Positions 7,651 to 15,279 are shown, numbered from the stretch's first letter. The stretch: DNA of 64,000 nt from Candidatus Nanohalarchaeota archaeon (GCA_022729235.1 JALDAJ010000001.1:576442-640441); one strand, 5' to 3'. The notes: generated by a model from the sequence alone, not told the origin. Program-made: numbers and translations.

Positions 7651-8406
7651 TCAATCCACGAAGAGCTGTTCTTCTCGGAGTTTTTCGAGAGCTTCGTCGC
7701 TCCAGACGATAAGCCTTCCTGGTTGTGTGCCGGGTGCTAGAAGCTCTGCGTTAAGGTTTTCCACGCGGACTGTTTCGACTCCAGGAAGGTTGTTCGATGC
7801 CTGGAATACTCCGTTGTCGTCCGCGACAACTAGTAGAGGACCAACCTTTCTCTTGTATTTTCTTCCCCTATTGGCTCCTCTGCCGGCTCTTACTTTCTTC
7901 TCGCTGACACGTTCGAGTTCTTCTTCGAGCCCGAGGTCTTCAAGTGCCTCTTTCAGTTCTGCAGTCTTTTCTATTCCCTCGATATCTTCTACTATAGGCA
8001 GGTTGCCGTCGTATTCGTGTCTTTCCTGTACAAGTTCGGCGTCGTTTGATGCTGCGATTCCGGACCTGATGGCTTTTCTTCTCTCTTTGTCGTTGATTTC
8101 TTCGTCCCAGTCTTTCTTCGCTTTAGGTCCGTGCGCTCTTCTACCGCCTCTGGTGTTCGGTGATTCCGCGCCGATTCCAGAGATCTGGCTTCCTCTTCTG
8201 AATACGATTTTCCGCGGTGTCCTTGACTGTCCGCGCCCTTTCTGTCCTCTGTACGCGTTGTTTCTTTTCTTCCAGTACGTTACGTGCTGTAGCCCTGCTT
8301 CTTCTGCGTGACCGTATGGTTGACGGTTCTTGGACTGGATGGATAATACTGCGCGCTTTATGATATCCGGTCTTACTCTTTCGTTGAACTGCTCTGGTAG
8401 CTCCAT
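7651..8406 (-). CDS. rpl4: 50S ribosomal protein L4 (uL4)
   Basis: Assembly-initiating large-subunit protein whose loop reaches the exit tunnel. It has 251 residues of the archaeal/eukaryal L4 (L1e) type. RRGSQISGIGAESPNTRGGRRAHGPK and its neighbourhood form the tunnel extension; the C-terminal part has VVADDNGVFQASNNLPGVE and LNAELLAPGTQPGRLIVW. The start is ATG at 8406, seven bases after rpl3. In some prokaryotes L4 represses its own operon; the structured leader before rpl3 makes that worth considering here, but nothing in the sequence proves it. Confidence 0.95.
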   Translation of the reverse strand: MELPEQFNERVRPDIIKRAVLSIQSKNRQPYGHAEEAGLQHVTYWKKRNNAYRGQKGRGQSRTPRKIVFRRGSQISGIGAESPNTRGGRRAHGPKAKKDWDEEINDKERRKAIRSGIAASNDAELVQERHEYDGNLPIVEDIEGIEKTAELKEALEDLGLEEELERVSEKKVRAGRGANRGRKYKRKVGPLLVVADDNGVFQASNNLPGVETVRVENLNAELLAPGTQPGRLIVWSDEALEKLREEQLFVD

Positions 8407-8413
8407 TTTCTAT

Positions 8414-9385
8414 TCACCTGTCGATGTGTGTTATCTCTGGTTCTCCTGGGTTTTTGTCTTTCCTGAGTGCGGTTCTCAGCCTTACGAGTCTCTTTTCCGG
8501 TCCTGGAACAGAGCCCTTGATTATTATGTAGTTAGAATTGACTTCTCCATAGTTCTTGAACCCGCCTTCGCGCTGAACTTCTTCCGGGTCCTCTCCGTGG
8601 TCGATTATCCTCTTGTTGAGCTCTGTTCTATTGTTAAAGCCCTGTTGTCCGGGCAGTGGAACTCTCCATGAAAGTTTGTCAGGGTGCCACGGTCCGACGT
8701 TTCCCGCCTTTCTCCTCTTCTTCTGGGTCTTGTGACCGAGCTTCTTGATTCCGTAACGCTTGACAGGTCCTTCGACCCCTTTACCTTTGGTTACTGCGAC
8801 TACGTCCGAGTACTCTCCGGGCTCGAAAACGTCCGAGAACTCGATTTCCTTTCCAATCATTTCTTCCGCGTATTCCAGCTGTTCTTCTACGTCTCCGCCG
8901 AGCGCTACTTCAAAGTTCTCCGCTTTCTTCTTGGAGAGTCCTGCCTCCTGGGGCTGTGTGTGGACAAGTAGGCGGACCTCTGTAAGTTCGTCTTTGATTT
9001 CTTTAGCTGCTTCGAGGTTGTCCATATTTCCTTCTTTCGGAACGTCAGTTGCTCTCTGTAGCTCTTTTGCGGGCGAGTCTGTCCAGACCTCGGTGAAGAC
9101 CTGTTTGCCCGTGTTGATGTCTTCAGTGTAGAAGCGTGCACCGTAAACTCTGAGGGGCGGTGCTTCTAGTATCGTTACTGGTGTCGCGATTTCCTGACCC
9201 TGCGTGGCACCTTCTGTATCGTCTATCATCAGGACTCTGCTCATCCCTACCTTGTAGCCCGCGAATCCGAGCGGTTTCAGTTCACCTGTTTCTTCCCACG
9301 TATCTATCTCTGGGTAGATCCTTTCCGCCCTTACCTTGGGCTTGTATCCGAGTGATCCGCTTCTTGGTACGCTTGGGTCTGACAT
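8414..9385 (-). CDS. rpl3: 50S ribosomal protein L3 (uL3)
   Basis: First gene of the S10-type ribosomal operon. L3 reaches from the subunit surface to the peptidyl transferase centre. The 323 residues follow archaeal L3: PRSGSLGYKPKVRAERIYPE at the start, GFAGYKVGMSRVLMID, and the conserved core KRYGIKKLGHKTQKKRRKAG...VGPWHPDKLSWRVPLPGQQG. The start is ATG at 9385 with GAGGTGA about 10 bases upstream. The 5' leader of roughly 170 bases carries five hairpins (9399-9543). Confidence 0.96.
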   Translation of the reverse strand: MSDPSVPRSGSLGYKPKVRAERIYPEIDTWEETGELKPLGFAGYKVGMSRVLMIDDTEGATQGQEIATPVTILEAPPLRVYGARFYTEDINTGKQVFTEVWTDSPAKELQRATDVPKEGNMDNLEAAKEIKDELTEVRLLVHTQPQEAGLSKKKAENFEVALGGDVEEQLEYAEEMIGKEIEFSDVFEPGEYSDVVAVTKGKGVEGPVKRYGIKKLGHKTQKKRRKAGNVGPWHPDKLSWRVPLPGQQGFNNRTELNKRIIDHGEDPEEVQREGGFKNYGEVNSNYIIIKGSVPGPEKRLVRLRTALRKDKNPGEPEITHIDR

Positions 9386-9398
9386 AGTTGATTATTCA

Positions 9399-9543
9399 CC
9401 TCGAAACTGCCTGGCAGTTTCTGCGATTGCATGAACTCCTCAGGAGTTCAGCAAGTTCCATAGGCCTCGCAAGAGGCTTGTCCATCCGAGAACTCGAAAC
9501 TCCATATAGGAGTTTCTGCGACCCCGGAACCTTAGGCTCCGGG
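9399..9543. repeat. Chain of five short hairpins in the L3 operon leader
   Basis: Five perfect or near-perfect stem-loops lie end to end: 9401-9426 (stem GAAACTGCC/GGCAGTTTC with outer TCG/CGA), 9432-9450 (TGAACTCC/GGAGTTCA), 9462-9479 (GCCTC/GAGGC), 9493-9521 (AAACTCC/GGAGTTT with outer TCG/CTGCGA) and 9523-9543 (9-bp stem CCCGGAACC/GGCTCCGGG including one G-T pair). The first and fourth share the outer frame CTCGAAACT...AGTTTCTGCGA but have different inner stems. The chain lies between the operon TATA box (9577-9585) and the L3 ribosome binding site, so it should be transcribed as a structured leader. Role unknown: regulatory leader or inserted element. Confidence 0.7.
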
Positions 9544-9576
9544 CATCTAGATGGTAATTCAACAGTCACAACCAAG

Positions 9577-9585
9577 TTTTATAAA
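9577..9585 (-). promoter_or_regulatory. TATA box for the L3 ribosomal operon
   Basis: On the minus strand the sequence reads TTTATAAAA preceded by an AC-rich stretch. Transcription should start about 25 bases downstream near 9553, giving a leader of roughly 165-170 bases before the L3 ATG at 9385. That leader contains the five-hairpin chain. Confidence 0.65.
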
Positions 9586-9613
9586 GGGAGCGATAGGGTG
9601 ATTAGAAGCGCAA

Positions 9614-9808
9614 CTATGTATTGTAATCCAGGATGTCTTCGGCTATCTTTCTGAACTCCTCGCTGTCTAAATCTTCTATCTCTTCCCTGACTTCTTCCTC
9701 GGGAAGGTCGGCGAGCATGTCCTCTATCTCTTCCTGAAGTTTCTCCTCTATCTCCGCGTCGCCGGTGTTCGTCCTTGAGAACTCGTGCCGTATTTTTTCT
9801 AGGGACAT
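9614..9808 (-). CDS. Small acidic uncharacterised protein
   Basis: Sixty-four residues, extremely acidic and predicted helical throughout (EEKLQEEIEDMLADLPEEEV and EEIEDLDSEEFRKIAEDIL). It could be a helical hairpin adaptor or a small assembly factor; no family was recognised. It follows rtcB by 14 bases on the same strand and ends just before the promoter of the ribosomal operon, so it is probably cotranscribed with rtcB. The start ATG at 9808 is the only sensible one. Confidence 0.65.
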   Translation of the reverse strand: MSLEKIRHEFSRTNTGDAEIEEKLQEEIEDMLADLPEEEVREEIEDLDSEEFRKIAEDILDYNT

Positions 9809-9822
9809 GTATTCTACTGTAG

Positions 9823-12669
9823 CTAACCCTTTATGTTCGCGATGGGTGTTGTGCGCACGACTTTCTCTCCGATTCCGAGTTCGTCGGAGACCTTGATTAC
9901 CTCGTCCACGTCCTTGTAGGCGCCCGGCGCCTCCTCCGCGACGGTTGAGCCTGAGGCAGCCTTCACGTAGACTCCGTCGCGCTCTAGCTCCTGCATTAAG
10001 CGTTCGCCGTAGTAGTCCTGCTTCGCCTGCGTTCTTGACATGAGCCTTCCGGCGCCGTGTGCCGTAGAGCCGAACGATATCTCAAGCGATTCCTGTCCGC
10101 CAGACAGGATGTAGCTGGAGGTTCCCATAGTTCCTGGGATGAGGACGGGCTGTCCGACGTCTTGATACACGTCTGGCACCTCTTCACGCCCAGCAGGCAT
10201 CGCTCTAGTCGCGCCTTTACGGTGTACCAGAAGCTCCTTCTCCTCTCCGTCGACTTCATGCATCTCTTTCTTGGCGATGTTGTGGCACACGTCGTACACC
10301 AGGTCTACGGTTACGTCTTCAGCGATGAGGTTGAGCGCTTCCCTGACGGCCTCCGTCATGGCCTGCCTGTTTGCCCACGCGAAGTTGGCGGCGGCGTTCA
10401 TCGCGTTCCAGTAGTCCTGGCCGAGCCTATCTCCGAGTGGTGCGTAGATCAGCTCCTTATCAGGTATGGCATCAACTATTTCAGGGTAGTTCTCCTCGAA
10501 CTTTCTGAGGTACTCGGTGCAGGTCTGGTGGCCCAGTCCCCGTGACCCGGAGTGAATCATAACTACTATCTGGTCTTCTTCCAGGCCGTATGCCTCCGCC
10601 TTTTCATCGCTGTATACATCCTCGACTTTTTGAACCTCGAGGAAGTGGTTTCCGCTTCCAAGGGAGCCGAGCTGACCGACTCCTCTCTTTTTGGCTTTTT
10701 CTGGCACTTTGCTGGCATCTCCGTCCAGGCGACCGTTTTCCTCGCACCGTTCCAGGTCTTCCTCCTTTGCGTGTCCGTTCTCCAGCATCCATTCCATTCC
10801 TTTCTCCAGTATCTTTTCCAGGTCGTCGCGGTCGATTTCCAGGTATCCTCTACCACCAAGTCCGGTAGGTACCTTACTGAAGAGGACGTTTGCAAGTTGC
10901 TGTTCCTTGCCCTCTATGTCTTCGTAGGTCAGGCTGGTTCTGAGAACTCTTACTCCGCAGTTAGATACTATAAACTGGTTTGAAATGAAATTGTGTGCTT
11001 CATGTTTTACTCCGATGTCATAAACCTTTTCTTTTCCTGTTTTTTCTATGTGCTTAACTGTTGCTTTCACTGCTAGATTGTCTTTCACTTCTATATCTTC
11101 TGTGAATTCCTCGTAGCCGGGGAATTCTTTGGGCGGTCTTGAAGTGGTTTTCCTGCCCGAGTATATGCTTCTCTCTATAAACCTGTTGTTGATATCAAAT
11201 CTCTGCTTTAGTTCCTTAGGTGCTACATTATTTTCATAGAGTTCAACGCATTTCTCTGCGATTTTCTCTCTTCTCTCAATAGCTTTCTGCTTGGTCTTAA
11301 GGTACTGTGTTGCTTTAACTGCTTTCTTCTGTTTCTCAAGGTTGTATCTGTATCCGATTCTGGTGAAGAACCGGATCAGGTTTTCAGAGTCATTTTTTAT
11401 TCCGAGTCGGAACCTGATAACTTCTCCATTTTTGTTCTCGTTTGTTTCAAATTCTTCGATCTGGTTTGTTTCTATGTCCATCTGTTTCAGGACTCTCTTG
11501 ATTTCCTGCATAAACTTTCTTCCGGATTCCCTGGCTTCAATGTTCTTGTTCTGTGATACCTTGGGACAGTAAAGATTTTTGTCATGCTGCGCTTTAGGAG
11601 AACTCATTTCTGCACCGAAAAAGGCGGATAGATAAAGTGCGACCTGCCAGTCTGCAAGTTCTGAGAGTTGCTCTGGTGTTGTGAACTCTTCTTTCGTCTT
11701 AGTTCCTTCAGGAACTCCGATTTTGGTCAGTAGTTTCCTGAAGGCCTTCGATGTTGACTTGATACTGTATTCGGTTCTCTGGAATTCTCTGTCTTTTACC
11801 TCGTGTTTTCTTTCTCTTGAATAGATGGGGGAGGGCTTGAATCCGAGTTCTTCGATGTCTTTCTGTATCTGCTTCAGGTCTTTTTCCTTACCGTAGAAAG
11901 TAGTTTCTCCGTGATTGTTGAAAGACCCGTCACCTGTGTGGAATCCTGCCAGCTTCAGCAAGATGTTGAACTCTCTGTCAGTAGTTTTCAACGGCAGTAA
12001 ATCTCTTTTCTCCAGCGCCTGCACGAGCTGCTGGCTCTCGTCTTTGAAATCTTCTCTCGTGAGAACCTCTTTTTCTTTAGGGTCTTCGTCAGGAAGGCCC
12101 TTGAACGGTCGTAGGTATACTTGTGATCCTTCAGAGATCTTATCAAGTTTTTTCATACCTTCCGTTGTAAGGAAAGGATGGTCTCCTGTTGCCTTGATTT
12201 TCTCGCCAGTTTCTGTTTCGACTTTGTATACTTCTTTTTCTTCTTTTTCTGTGAATAACTGGATTCGTGACTCGACGGGTTTCTCGGCGGTTACAACCGC
12301 CTTTTCTTTATGGAAGTTATTCTTTAGTTTTTCAATCTCTGTAGATCTCCCGAACTCCAACAAAACCTCTGAATCGCCCGTTAAGCAGTTTATATCATAG
12401 CCGATTCCTCCGGGGCTTATAACTCCGTTTTCAGTGTCTACAGCTGCGACTCCTCCGATAGGGAAGCCGTAGCCCTGGTGGCCGTCTGGCATCACGATAG
12501 AGTATTTCTGGATGCCGGGCAGTGTCGCAACGTTTTTCACCTGTTCCAGGGTGTCGTCCTGTTTGATTTCTTCCAGCAGTTCTTCTGAGGCGTAAACTCT
12601 GCCAGGGACGTTCATTTTTCCCTCCTTCGGGATTTCGTAGACGTTCTCTGATACTTTGTTTAGTTCCAT
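9823..12669 (-). CDS. rtcB: tRNA-splicing ligase RtcB containing an intein
   Basis: Joins tRNA exon halves after intron removal, using Mn2+ and GTP (3'-phosphate/5'-OH ligation). The 948-residue frame is RtcB exteins of 94 + 378 residues around a 476-residue intein. The exteins carry MPDGHQGYGFPIGGVAA, GGIGYDIN / CGVRVLRT (the junction, next to a metal-binding Cys), GSGNHFLEVQ, VMIHSGSRGLGHQ and the C-terminal SFGSTAHGAGRLMSR with the GMP-accepting His. Extein total of 472 residues is normal for RtcB. Start ATG 12669 with GGAGA just upstream. Archease, its activator, is the next gene upstream (12763-13176). Confidence 0.97.
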   Translation of the reverse strand: MELNKVSENVYEIPKEGKMNVPGRVYASEELLEEIKQDDTLEQVKNVATLPGIQKYSIVMPDGHQGYGFPIGGVAAVDTENGVISPGGIGYDINCLTGDSEVLLEFGRSTEIEKLKNNFHKEKAVVTAEKPVESRIQLFTEKEEKEVYKVETETGEKIKATGDHPFLTTEGMKKLDKISEGSQVYLRPFKGLPDEDPKEKEVLTREDFKDESQQLVQALEKRDLLPLKTTDREFNILLKLAGFHTGDGSFNNHGETTFYGKEKDLKQIQKDIEELGFKPSPIYSRERKHEVKDREFQRTEYSIKSTSKAFRKLLTKIGVPEGTKTKEEFTTPEQLSELADWQVALYLSAFFGAEMSSPKAQHDKNLYCPKVSQNKNIEARESGRKFMQEIKRVLKQMDIETNQIEEFETNENKNGEVIRFRLGIKNDSENLIRFFTRIGYRYNLEKQKKAVKATQYLKTKQKAIERREKIAEKCVELYENNVAPKELKQRFDINNRFIERSIYSGRKTTSRPPKEFPGYEEFTEDIEVKDNLAVKATVKHIEKTGKEKVYDIGVKHEAHNFISNQFIVSNCGVRVLRTSLTYEDIEGKEQQLANVLFSKVPTGLGGRGYLEIDRDDLEKILEKGMEWMLENGHAKEEDLERCEENGRLDGDASKVPEKAKKRGVGQLGSLGSGNHFLEVQKVEDVYSDEKAEAYGLEEDQIVVMIHSGSRGLGHQTCTEYLRKFEENYPEIVDAIPDKELIYAPLGDRLGQDYWNAMNAAANFAWANRQAMTEAVREALNLIAEDVTVDLVYDVCHNIAKKEMHEVDGEEKELLVHRKGATRAMPAGREEVPDVYQDVGQPVLIPGTMGTSSYILSGGQESLEISFGSTAHGAGRLMSRTQAKQDYYGERLMQELERDGVYVKAASGSTVAEEAPGAYKDVDEVIKVSDELGIGEKVVRTTPIANIKG
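10960..12387 (-). mobile_element. Intein with LAGLIDADG homing endonuclease inside RtcB
   Basis: Residues 95-570 of the RtcB frame. It starts with the nucleophilic Cys (CLTGDSEVLL), has a block B Thr/His region (KATGDHPFLTTEG), two LAGLIDADG-type helices (LKLAGFHTGDGSF and LYLSAFFGAEMSS), and ends HNFISNQFIVSN followed by Cys+1 of the C-extein. All splicing residues (Cys1, block B His, penultimate Ser-terminal Asn, Cys+1) are present except that the residue before the last Asn is Ser, not His; HN of block F is intact. A DNA-binding helix-turn-helix-like piece lies near KELKQRFDINNRFIERS. The frame is intact, so splicing and possibly homing appear functional. Confidence 0.93.
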
Positions 12670-12686
12670 GTTATCTCCTTGGCGGG

Positions 12687-12699
12687 TAAGCTTTTTACA
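12687..12699 (-). promoter_or_regulatory. TATA-like box for rtcB
   Basis: On the minus strand the spacer before rtcB reads GTAAAAAGCTTAC, an A/T-rich promoter-like core 18-30 bases upstream of the ATG at 12669. The distance would give a very short leader that still could hold the GGAGA motif next to the ATG. Moderate confidence because the box is not canonical. Confidence 0.4.
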
Positions 12700-12762
12700 A
12701 ACTGAGGGGCTTTGTAATACAGATTAAGGATTAATCGGGTTATAAGGTGTTTTTGTATTACA

Positions 12763-13176
12763 TCAGATGTCCAGCACGGTTTCGATAACCCATTCGCCGT
12801 CTCCGTGTTCGACTTTCATCTCGTTGTAGGTCGGTCCCTTGACATCGAGATATGAGCCGCCGGGGTCGATGGTGTCGGTAAGTATGTCTGCTGTGAGTCG
12901 GTACCCTTTGTCTGTTTCTTCTATATCGGCGTTTTCGGCTTCACAGACTATGACTCCTTCGGTGTCTTGAAGGAATATCAGCTCGTCCATGAAGTCAAAC
13001 AGCAGCGCCTCCAGGTTCTCTGACTCTACCTCTATATCGTAACCTACCTGTCCGGTCTCGCCGTCGCCGACGACCGCCCCAAAACCTTTTACTGCCTCGG
13101 AGAAGACACCTTCCAGTGTTTCTCCTGTGGCGCGGAACTTGATATCTGCGGTGTGTTCAAGTATCTCGTACGGCAT
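12763..13176 (-). CDS. Archease (RtcB cofactor)
   Basis: Small protein that speeds guanylylation of RtcB and allows multiple turnover. It has 137 residues with family features: the N-terminal YEILEHTADIKFRATGETL, the internal LLFDFMDELIFLQDTEGV, and TYNEMKVEHGDGEWVIETVLDI with the metal-binding C-terminal acids. Length is normal. It is encoded directly upstream of rtcB in the same orientation, although rtcB has its own spacer of about 90 bases. The pairing supports a role in tRNA splicing or RNA repair. Confidence 0.95.
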   Translation of the reverse strand: MPYEILEHTADIKFRATGETLEGVFSEAVKGFGAVVGDGETGQVGYDIEVESENLEALLFDFMDELIFLQDTEGVIVCEAENADIEETDKGYRLTADILTDTIDPGGSYLDVKGPTYNEMKVEHGDGEWVIETVLDI

Positions 13177-13177
13177 C

Positions 13178-13765
13178 TCAGTTGAACCTCTCTGGAAACA
13201 GCTTTTCCAGGATTTCGTCTACAAGCTGGTTTTGTTCCTCGATACTTAATTCAGTGTTGTCCATTATGATGTCGTAGATATCCCTCTCTTCCGGGTTGAT
13301 GCCGTAGTAGTCCTCGTAGCGCTGGTAGTCCTCTGTATCCCGTTTCTCCACTATCTCTTCCGCCTCTTCTGGATCGTAACCATCACGTTCCGCTGTCCTT
13401 TTAGCTCTCTCGGAGAGATCTGCCTCCACGTAAATTCTGAGATCTGAGTAGTCGCCGAGCGCCCATGATGGAAGCCTGCCGTCTATCACACAAGATTTCT
13501 TGAGACCTCTCTCCAGGGTTCTCCGGTCGATTTCCAGGTCAATTTCTTTCTCCGCCTCTTCTGACAGTTCGTGATCTTCAAGCCCGCGTTCCTCCGCTAC
13601 CTGGTAGAAAACGTCGCTGGCAGAGAAATGTTCTATACCGAGTCTTTGCGCTATGTGTTCTGCAATAGTTCCCTTTCCCGCGCCTGCAGGACCGTCTACT
13701 GTGATGACGATATCTGATTCTTTCTCCCGGTCACTGTTCTGGAATTCTTCTATGTAACTTCCCAT
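13178..13765 (-). CDS. cmk: Archaeal-type cytidylate kinase
   Basis: Phosphorylates CMP/dCMP to the diphosphate in pyrimidine nucleotide supply. The P-loop is GPAGAGKGT at residues 25-33. The segment IEHFSASDVFYQVAEERG and the lid-like RDTEDYQRYEDYYGINPEERDIYDIIMDN match the archaeal Cmk type. The 195 residues include about 18 residues before the first strand; a later start is not obvious. Stop and archease start are one base apart, so the two genes are cotranscribed. Confidence 0.85.
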   Translation of the reverse strand: MGSYIEEFQNSDREKESDIVITVDGPAGAGKGTIAEHIAQRLGIEHFSASDVFYQVAEERGLEDHELSEEAEKEIDLEIDRRTLERGLKKSCVIDGRLPSWALGDYSDLRIYVEADLSERAKRTAERDGYDPEEAEEIVEKRDTEDYQRYEDYYGINPEERDIYDIIMDNTELSIEEQNQLVDEILEKLFPERFN

Positions 13766-13789
13766 GTCCTCGGATTCTCTCGCGGTATT

Positions 13790-14026
13790 TTATTCGTTCT
13801 GGTCAATCCACTTTTTGGCGCGGGAAATCATCTCTTCTTTCAGTCCGATGAAGACTCCGCCGTTCTTACCGCCGACAAACGTGTTCTCTCCCGGCTCTAT
13901 TATCTCGTTGAGTTCCTCGTGTTCGACGTCGATGTGGACGTTCTGCGACCCCGAGTCCTCGTCTTTTTTATGGACGTAAACTTTGGCGTCTTCCAGCTCA
14001 ATCTTGGACTTGTGTGGTCCTGCCAT
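13790..14026 (-). CDS. Small uncharacterised protein
   Basis: Seventy-eight residues, acidic, predicted mainly beta strands (KIELEDAKVYVHKKDE, NVHIDVEHEELNEIIEPGEN) followed by a helix (EEMISRAKKWIDQ). Family not recognised. It is 24 bases upstream of cmk on the same strand and downstream of the tRNA-Ser repeat region, so it may be the first gene of the cmk-archease group. Confidence 0.65.
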   Translation of the reverse strand: MAGPHKSKIELEDAKVYVHKKDEDSGSQNVHIDVEHEELNEIIEPGENTFVGGKNGGVFIGLKEEMISRAKKWIDQNE

Positions 14027-14057
14027 GAAGAATTATTAGTTGTAGAGTATGAAGAAT

Positions 14058-14482
14058 GTTCGCCGGGACTGTTCGAAGACTCTAGAGTTCCTGCATTGTG
14101 ACCGGTGTTGCCGGTCGACCACCGGAGGTGGTCACTATGATCGAACTTGGTAAAGTTCGCCGGGACTGGGTTCGAAAATCAAAAGATTTTCTGCAACTCG
14201 AAACCAGAACTTGGTTTCTCGGATTTGAACCCTGAACTTCTCGTGAGAGATGTGAGGATAATCAAATCCAGCAAGGCGTCAAAGACGCCGGGACTGGGAT
14301 TTGAACCCAGGAGGGCCGTCACAGCCCACTGGTTCTCAAGACCAGCGCGATCAGCCAGACTCCGCCATCCCGGCAGATTATAAATCTGCTGTGGATACAG
14401 AAACTCTTATGAGTTCCGAAGATTGTAAAATCTTCAGGACGTAGAAGATCCGTAGTGGATCTTCGAGTTTCGCATCCCGGCA
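14058..14482. repeat. Nested hairpin chains and duplicated tRNA ends around tRNA-Ser
   Basis: On the + strand, GTTCGCCGGGACTG occurs at 14058-14071 and 14155-14168. CGCCGGGACTGGG (tRNA-Ser 3' end) occurs at 14158-14170 and 14286-14298. GGATTTGAACCC (T arm) occurs at 14221-14232 and inside the tRNA. CATCCCGGCA (tRNA 5' end) occurs at 14366-14375 and 14473-14482. The spacers are chains of hairpins: 14100-14115, 14117-14133, 14142-14158, 14171-14195, 14199-14219 on one side; 14373-14387, 14400-14415, 14418-14435, 14443-14463 on the other. The copy at 14158-14232 is a tRNA end split by a two-hairpin insert. There is no protein gene between 14027 and 14559; this region holds only the tRNA and these repeats. 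Confidence 0.75.
14286..14374 (-). tRNA. tRNA-Ser (UGA)
   Basis: Class II tRNA of 89 bases. Acceptor stem GCCGGGA/TCCCGGC with discriminator G; anticodon loop CTTGAGA between stems CTGGT/ACCAG gives anticodon TGA; a long variable arm follows (GGGC/GCCC), then T arm CTGGG/CCCAG with loop TTCAAAT. CCA is not encoded. No intron. A 6-bp hairpin (GGCGTC/GACGCC) begins at its very 3' end. Both ends of the gene are partially duplicated in the flanks. Confidence 0.95.
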
Positions 14483-14559
14483 ATAAGTCTAGTAGAAGTT
14501 AGCTGCTGGAAGATTTAAATTAGAGGAGGTTTTTTAGCCCGGAAAAAGAAATCTGGCTT

Positions 14560-14928
14560 ATGAAGGATGTTAAAAGAACAGAGGCGGTTATCGGTCTTAC
14601 CTTTGCGTTTCTAGTTGTTCTGGGCTCTATAACTCTTTTCGGGGATATGGGTTACTACGTTATCTGGAGTTACGTTGGGCTAGTATTTTTGTCTGGATTC
14701 CTATCTTATGCAGTCGCTTTTAGGTTGACTGGAGATATAGTGAGAAGTGTCTACGCTTTTTTAGCTAGTTTGGTCGCAGTTATCTCTGTTTCAGTATTCT
14801 ATGGGCGGATGATTCTCGCTGAACCTTTCTATATAGATTTTGTGGCGTTTGTAACTTCCGCGGTCTTACTAGGTGCGGTAATAACAGGAGGTCTAGGAGC
14901 CTACTTGTTTTCTAGATGGAGAATGTAG
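14560..14928 (+). CDS. Four-segment integral membrane protein, uncharacterised
   Basis: A 122-residue protein made almost entirely of four hydrophobic helices (about residues 9-30, 32-52, 60-80 and 92-116), with short charged loops and a positive N-terminus (MKDVKRTEAV). No family signature was recognised. It is a lone gene on the + strand, convergent with rps10 (10 bases between stops). Coding status is supported by the regular transmembrane pattern. Confidence 0.7.
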   Translation: MKDVKRTEAVIGLTFAFLVVLGSITLFGDMGYYVIWSYVGLVFLSGFLSYAVAFRLTGDIVRSVYAFLASLVAVISVSVFYGRMILAEPFYIDFVAFVTSAVLLGAVITGGLGAYLFSRWRM

Positions 14929-14938
14929 TAAAGAAGAA

Positions 14939-15247
14939 TCACTCAGTCAGCTCGATTTCGATGTCGACGCCTTCCGGGACGTGGACACGCATGACCTGGC
15001 GTAGTGCGCGTTCGCTTTCCTTGATGTCGATCAGGCGGTTGTGGACGTGCATCTCGTAGCGTTCGATTGTCTCGCTTCCTTCTCCGTCGGGAGCTTTTCT
15101 AGTCGGGATCTCTAGAACGTTTGTTGGTAGAGGTACTGGTCCTGAAACTGTAGCGTTGTACTCCTTCCCGATCTCTACTACTTCTTCCGCCAGTTCGTCA
15201 ATCTTTCCCTGGTCGGTGCTCCGTAGTTTTACACGTGCCTTCTGCAT
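14939..15247 (-). CDS. rps10: 30S ribosomal protein S10 (uS10)
   Basis: Small-subunit head protein. It has 102 residues with the archaeal pattern KARVKLRSTDQGKIDELAEE, then VSGPVPLPTNVLEIPTRKAP and YEMHVHNRLIDIK. In many archaea rps10 follows the EF-1A gene directly; here two small membrane-protein genes (15288 and 15715) lie between them. A TATA box at 15269-15279 sits about 27 bases before the ATG at 15247, so the gene has its own promoter and an almost leaderless start. Confidence 0.96.
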   Translation of the reverse strand: MQKARVKLRSTDQGKIDELAEEVVEIGKEYNATVSGPVPLPTNVLEIPTRKAPDGEGSETIERYEMHVHNRLIDIKESERALRQVMRVHVPEGVDIEIELTE

Positions 15248-15268
15248 AGCAATCTAGTTGGAGTTAAA

Positions 15269-15279
15269 TCTTATAAATG
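15269..15279 (-). promoter_or_regulatory. TATA box for rps10
   Basis: The minus strand reads CATTTATAAGATTTAAC upstream of rps10. The box centre is about 27 bases from the ATG at 15247, so the transcript should begin at or within a few bases of the start codon. Confidence 0.65.

Noticed and set aside
14158-14232. A second complete tRNA gene beside tRNA-Ser
   Set aside because: Only the T arm and 3' acceptor half are present, split by a hairpin insert; no anticodon arm can be found.
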